5,596 nucleotides of DNA, from the NCBI GenBank assembly GCA_022794295.1, contig JAAWEO010000145.1:1-5596 (forward strand). Direction: 5' to 3'. Below the pieces are notes generated by a model. That model was not told the origin of the DNA and searched no databases. It saw nothing but the letters and a program-made list of their open reading frames with translations. Positions within the stretch are counted from its first letter, which is position 1. Each line of letters starts with the position of its first letter. Origin of the DNA: Angelakisella sp. (GTDB lineage Bacteria > Bacillota > Clostridia > Oscillospirales > Ruminococcaceae). Positions 4,272 through 5,596 of the stretch are shown here, piece after piece. A program made the position numbers and the translations under genes.

Positions 4272-5042
4272 ATGGGATTGGATCTTTATGCAGGGACGCT
4301 GACCCGGTATTACGCCAGGAACTGGAAGACCTCTGTTCAGCAATGGGCGGAGGAAAACGGCTACGCCTACAGCCGCATGGGGCCTGACGGTCCCATGGAG
4401 CAGGAGCAAAGGCCCGATCCGGCAGAGGTACAGGGGGCCATGGAGAGCTGGCGGGATTCCATCCTGGGCATCTTGAAAAACAGCGGCGCGGAATCCCCTT
4501 CCTGGCCGGAGGACAACGAGGCCCCCTACTACACCGACAAGCCGGACTGGGACGCCTGGTATGCCCTGCTGCTGGCGGCGGCCTGCGGGGTCACCGGGGA
4601 GGCGATCCCGCCCACAGTGGAAAAGGGCAGCTGGAGGGAGGGCTTCTGGGAGCTCCCGGTGGTAAAGAGGGCGGCAGAGGAAAGGCAGTGGTCCCTTTTC
4701 GGGGCAGCGGAGCTGTGGCTTCCCTTCCCTGACCGCTTCCGCTTTGACTGTCCCAATCCCCTGGGGAACTCCATCACCATTGGGACCACTGGGGGGCTTC
4801 TTTACGAGCTGGGGGAGGTCAACCAGCTGCTTTGGCAGGCCGGGGAGGAGGAGATTCTTTCCTGGACCACTGGGGAGGGGTATCCTGCTGACGGGGAGAT
4901 GGGGCCTGACGGGAAGCTCCGGCGGGTGGCGGTGAACACTCAATATGACACAGTATCCCTGGCGAAGATGGCTTTTTCCATCCTGTACCGGGGGGCGGTG
5001 TTTTCCCGGGAGCACCGGGTACCGATCCTGATGGATTATTGA
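4272..5042 (+). CDS. Uncharacterised soluble protein with MGLDLYAGTLTRYY N-terminus
   Basis: This 256-residue protein begins MGLDLYAGTLTRYY and continues NWKTSVQQWAEENGY. I have an impression of this N-terminal pattern from hypothetical proteins in diverse bacteria, but I know no assigned function. It is acidic and rich in tryptophan (positions 18, 25, 60, 78, 93, 96, 121, 126, 140, 149, 188 and 198 among them), with no signal peptide or convincing membrane span. The middle (91-150) is largely helical by appearance. ITIGTTGGLLYELGEVNQLLW (169 onward) may be a buried core, and a GEGYPADGEMGPDGKL turn-rich stretch lies near 201-216. AAGGAG at 4256-4261 sits 10 nt before the ATG. The gene directly follows the toxin array and is divergent from the orphan antisense promoter. 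No plus-strand promoter was found with confidence. Confidence 0.85.
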   Translation: MGLDLYAGTLTRYYARNWKTSVQQWAEENGYAYSRMGPDGPMEQEQRPDPAEVQGAMESWRDSILGILKNSGAESPSWPEDNEAPYYTDKPDWDAWYALLLAAACGVTGEAIPPTVEKGSWREGFWELPVVKRAAEERQWSLFGAAELWLPFPDRFRFDCPNPLGNSITIGTTGGLLYELGEVNQLLWQAGEEEILSWTTGEGYPADGEMGPDGKLRRVAVNTQYDTVSLAKMAFSILYRGAVFSREHRVPILMDY

Positions 5043-5071
5043 GTAAATGCAGCACCATGCCCGGAGCCCGG

Positions 5072-5164
5072 CGCCCAGTACCGCCTAGCCTTTCTGTCAC
5101 CGGACATCAGTCCGGTCCGGGTCCAGGGCGGACAGCGCCTGGTCGCCCGCTGGGGCGGGCGAAA
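5072..5164. repeat. Right arm of 93-bp inverted repeat
   Basis: Reverse complement of 3-95 with five differences (5084, 5085, 5151, 5153, 5154). The two main hairpins are retained, but the GC hairpin (5144-5150 with 5155-5161) has loop-proximal changes (TGGG). The arm lies 29 bp after the stop codon of the preceding gene, so it would be in that gene's 3' untranslated region ahead of the terminator at 5221. Confidence 0.85.
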
Positions 5165-5220
5165 CTCCCCGGTATGAGGCAGCATCTTTCTATAACCGGA
5201 CGCGGTAGAAATATGGCACT

Positions 5221-5252
5221 AAAAAAGGATGGAGCGTTTTCCGTCCTTTTTT
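5221..5252. terminator. Strong symmetric (bidirectional) intrinsic terminator
   Basis: AAAAAAGGATGGA (5221-5233) pairs with TCCGTCCTTTTTT (5240-5252), 13 bp with one wobble position and a 6-nt loop, giving a T6 tract on either strand. It probably ends transcription of the gene at 4272-5042. It could also stop transcripts entering on the minus strand from beyond the window. Confidence 0.88.
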
Positions 5253-5273
5253 GCGTCTGTGCGAAGTGACAAG

Positions 5274-5399
5274 CCGCGGCCGGTAACGAGACTGACCGTT
5301 ACCCAGCCGCGGGGAGCGCTAGGCGCTGGCGGGTTTGTCTGCCTACCCTTCAAGACAGGCCCGCAGGGCCGCTTCTTGAATATGCTGCCTTGCGGTCCT
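5274..5399 (+). other. Cluster of consecutive hairpins in non-coding DNA (possible structured RNA or repeat)
   Basis: Four helices stack almost without gaps: CCGCGG (5274-5279 with 5307-5312) enclosing GGTAACG/CGTTACC (5282-5288 with 5297-5303); AGCGC/GCGCT (5315-5319 with 5323-5327); a 12-bp stem (5329-5340 with 5353-5364); and an 8-bp stem (5365-5372 with 5392-5399). The last two use G-U wobbles that pair only in a plus-strand RNA. No promoter was found, so it may equally be a dispersed palindromic repeat. No convincing gene overlaps it. Confidence 0.45.
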
Positions 5400-5596
5400 A
5401 GGTACAGTGTTTTGATTTGTGAGCAGTCTCGTTTCCTTTGACTGCCACGCGATGGTCTGGCCCTTCGCATTCCTGTCTCGTTCTAAAGGTCTTTTGTCTC
5501 GTTTCGCCTCCCCGGCGGGGGGTCACTTTCTGTTGCGACAGAAAGTAACCAAAGAACGCCCAGGGGCAGGCCCCTGGACCCGGGGGACCGGCCAAA
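5400..5596. other. Non-coding tail with palindromes; repeat-like sequence at the window edge
   Basis: No convincing gene is seen. There is a GCAGTC/GACTGC hairpin (5423-5428 with 5440-5445), three occurrences of GTCTCGTT (near 5426, 5475 and 5497), and a 13-position hairpin with one mismatch at 5521-5533 with 5538-5550 (TTTCTGT/ACAGAAA core). A near-perfect GC palindrome lies at 5560-5577. CCCTGGACCCGG at 5572-5583 also occurs in the left inverted-repeat arm (39-50), followed in both places by ACCGG (after three extra G here). It probably belongs to a dispersed intergenic repeat that continues past the window. Confidence 0.45.

Noticed and set aside
3852..5015. 387-codon minus-strand open frame
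   Set aside because: It crosses toxin units 2 and 3 and runs antisense to the whole 4272 gene; it has no ribosome binding site, is proline-rich, and translates repeat DNA twice.
5039..5269. 76-codon plus-strand frame after the last gene
   Set aside because: It translates the inverted-repeat arm and half of the terminator, with no ribosome binding site.
5398..5595. 65-codon minus-strand frame at the right edge
   Set aside because: It spans several palindromes and the ACAGAAAGTAACC repeat-like hairpin and lacks a ribosome binding site, as expected for a spurious frame in a dispersed repeat.

Overview
The window is GC-rich with strong C/G third-position bias, AGGAGG-type ribosome binding sites and sigma-A-like promoters (TTGTCA/TATAAT). 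Together with a DUF975-like membrane protein and Hol_Tox-like miniature toxins, this suggests a high-GC clostridial Firmicute of the Oscillospiraceae kind, typical of the gut. That assignment is inference from style; no marker gene is present.

Layout. Positions 3-95 are one arm of a 93-bp inverted repeat whose partner lies at 5072-5164, so about 5 kb sits between two oppositely oriented copies of a hairpin-rich intergenic element. A 161-bp MITE-like element (162-322, TAA target duplication) lies in the presumed leader of the first gene. Four genes then run on the plus strand with short gaps (52, 29 and 1 bp): a histidine phosphatase (345-1043), a DUF975-like membrane protein (1096-1923), a YihX-like HAD hydrolase (1953-2561) and an unrecognised soluble protein (2563-3267). 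They probably form one transcription unit.

The most interesting region is 3275-4239. It holds three tandem copies, with a period of about 392 bp, of what looks like a type I toxin-antitoxin locus. Each complete unit has a sense promoter, a folded leader that can mask the Shine-Dalgarno sequence, a 32-codon single-span membrane peptide, a bidirectional terminator and a convergent antisense promoter (TATAAT with a 16-nt spacer to TTGCAT or TTGCGT). Units 1 and 2 encode the identical peptide. Unit 3 has lost the sense -10 box, the leader, the ribosome binding site and the first half of the toxin, but keeps the antisense promoter, body and terminator. It therefore resembles an orphan antitoxin RNA gene.

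A further unrecognised soluble protein follows (4272-5042), then the right inverted-repeat arm, a strong symmetric terminator (5221-5252) and about 340 bp of non-coding, hairpin-dense DNA up to the window end. No rRNA, tRNA, CRISPR array or transposase gene is visible.

How the parts may work together: the four-gene operon has no terminator of its own before the toxin array. The sense promoter of unit 1 begins 7 bp after the last operon stop codon, so operon read-through would run into toxin unit 1, whose terminator is the first strong one downstream. The antisense RNAs are transcribed toward the operon.
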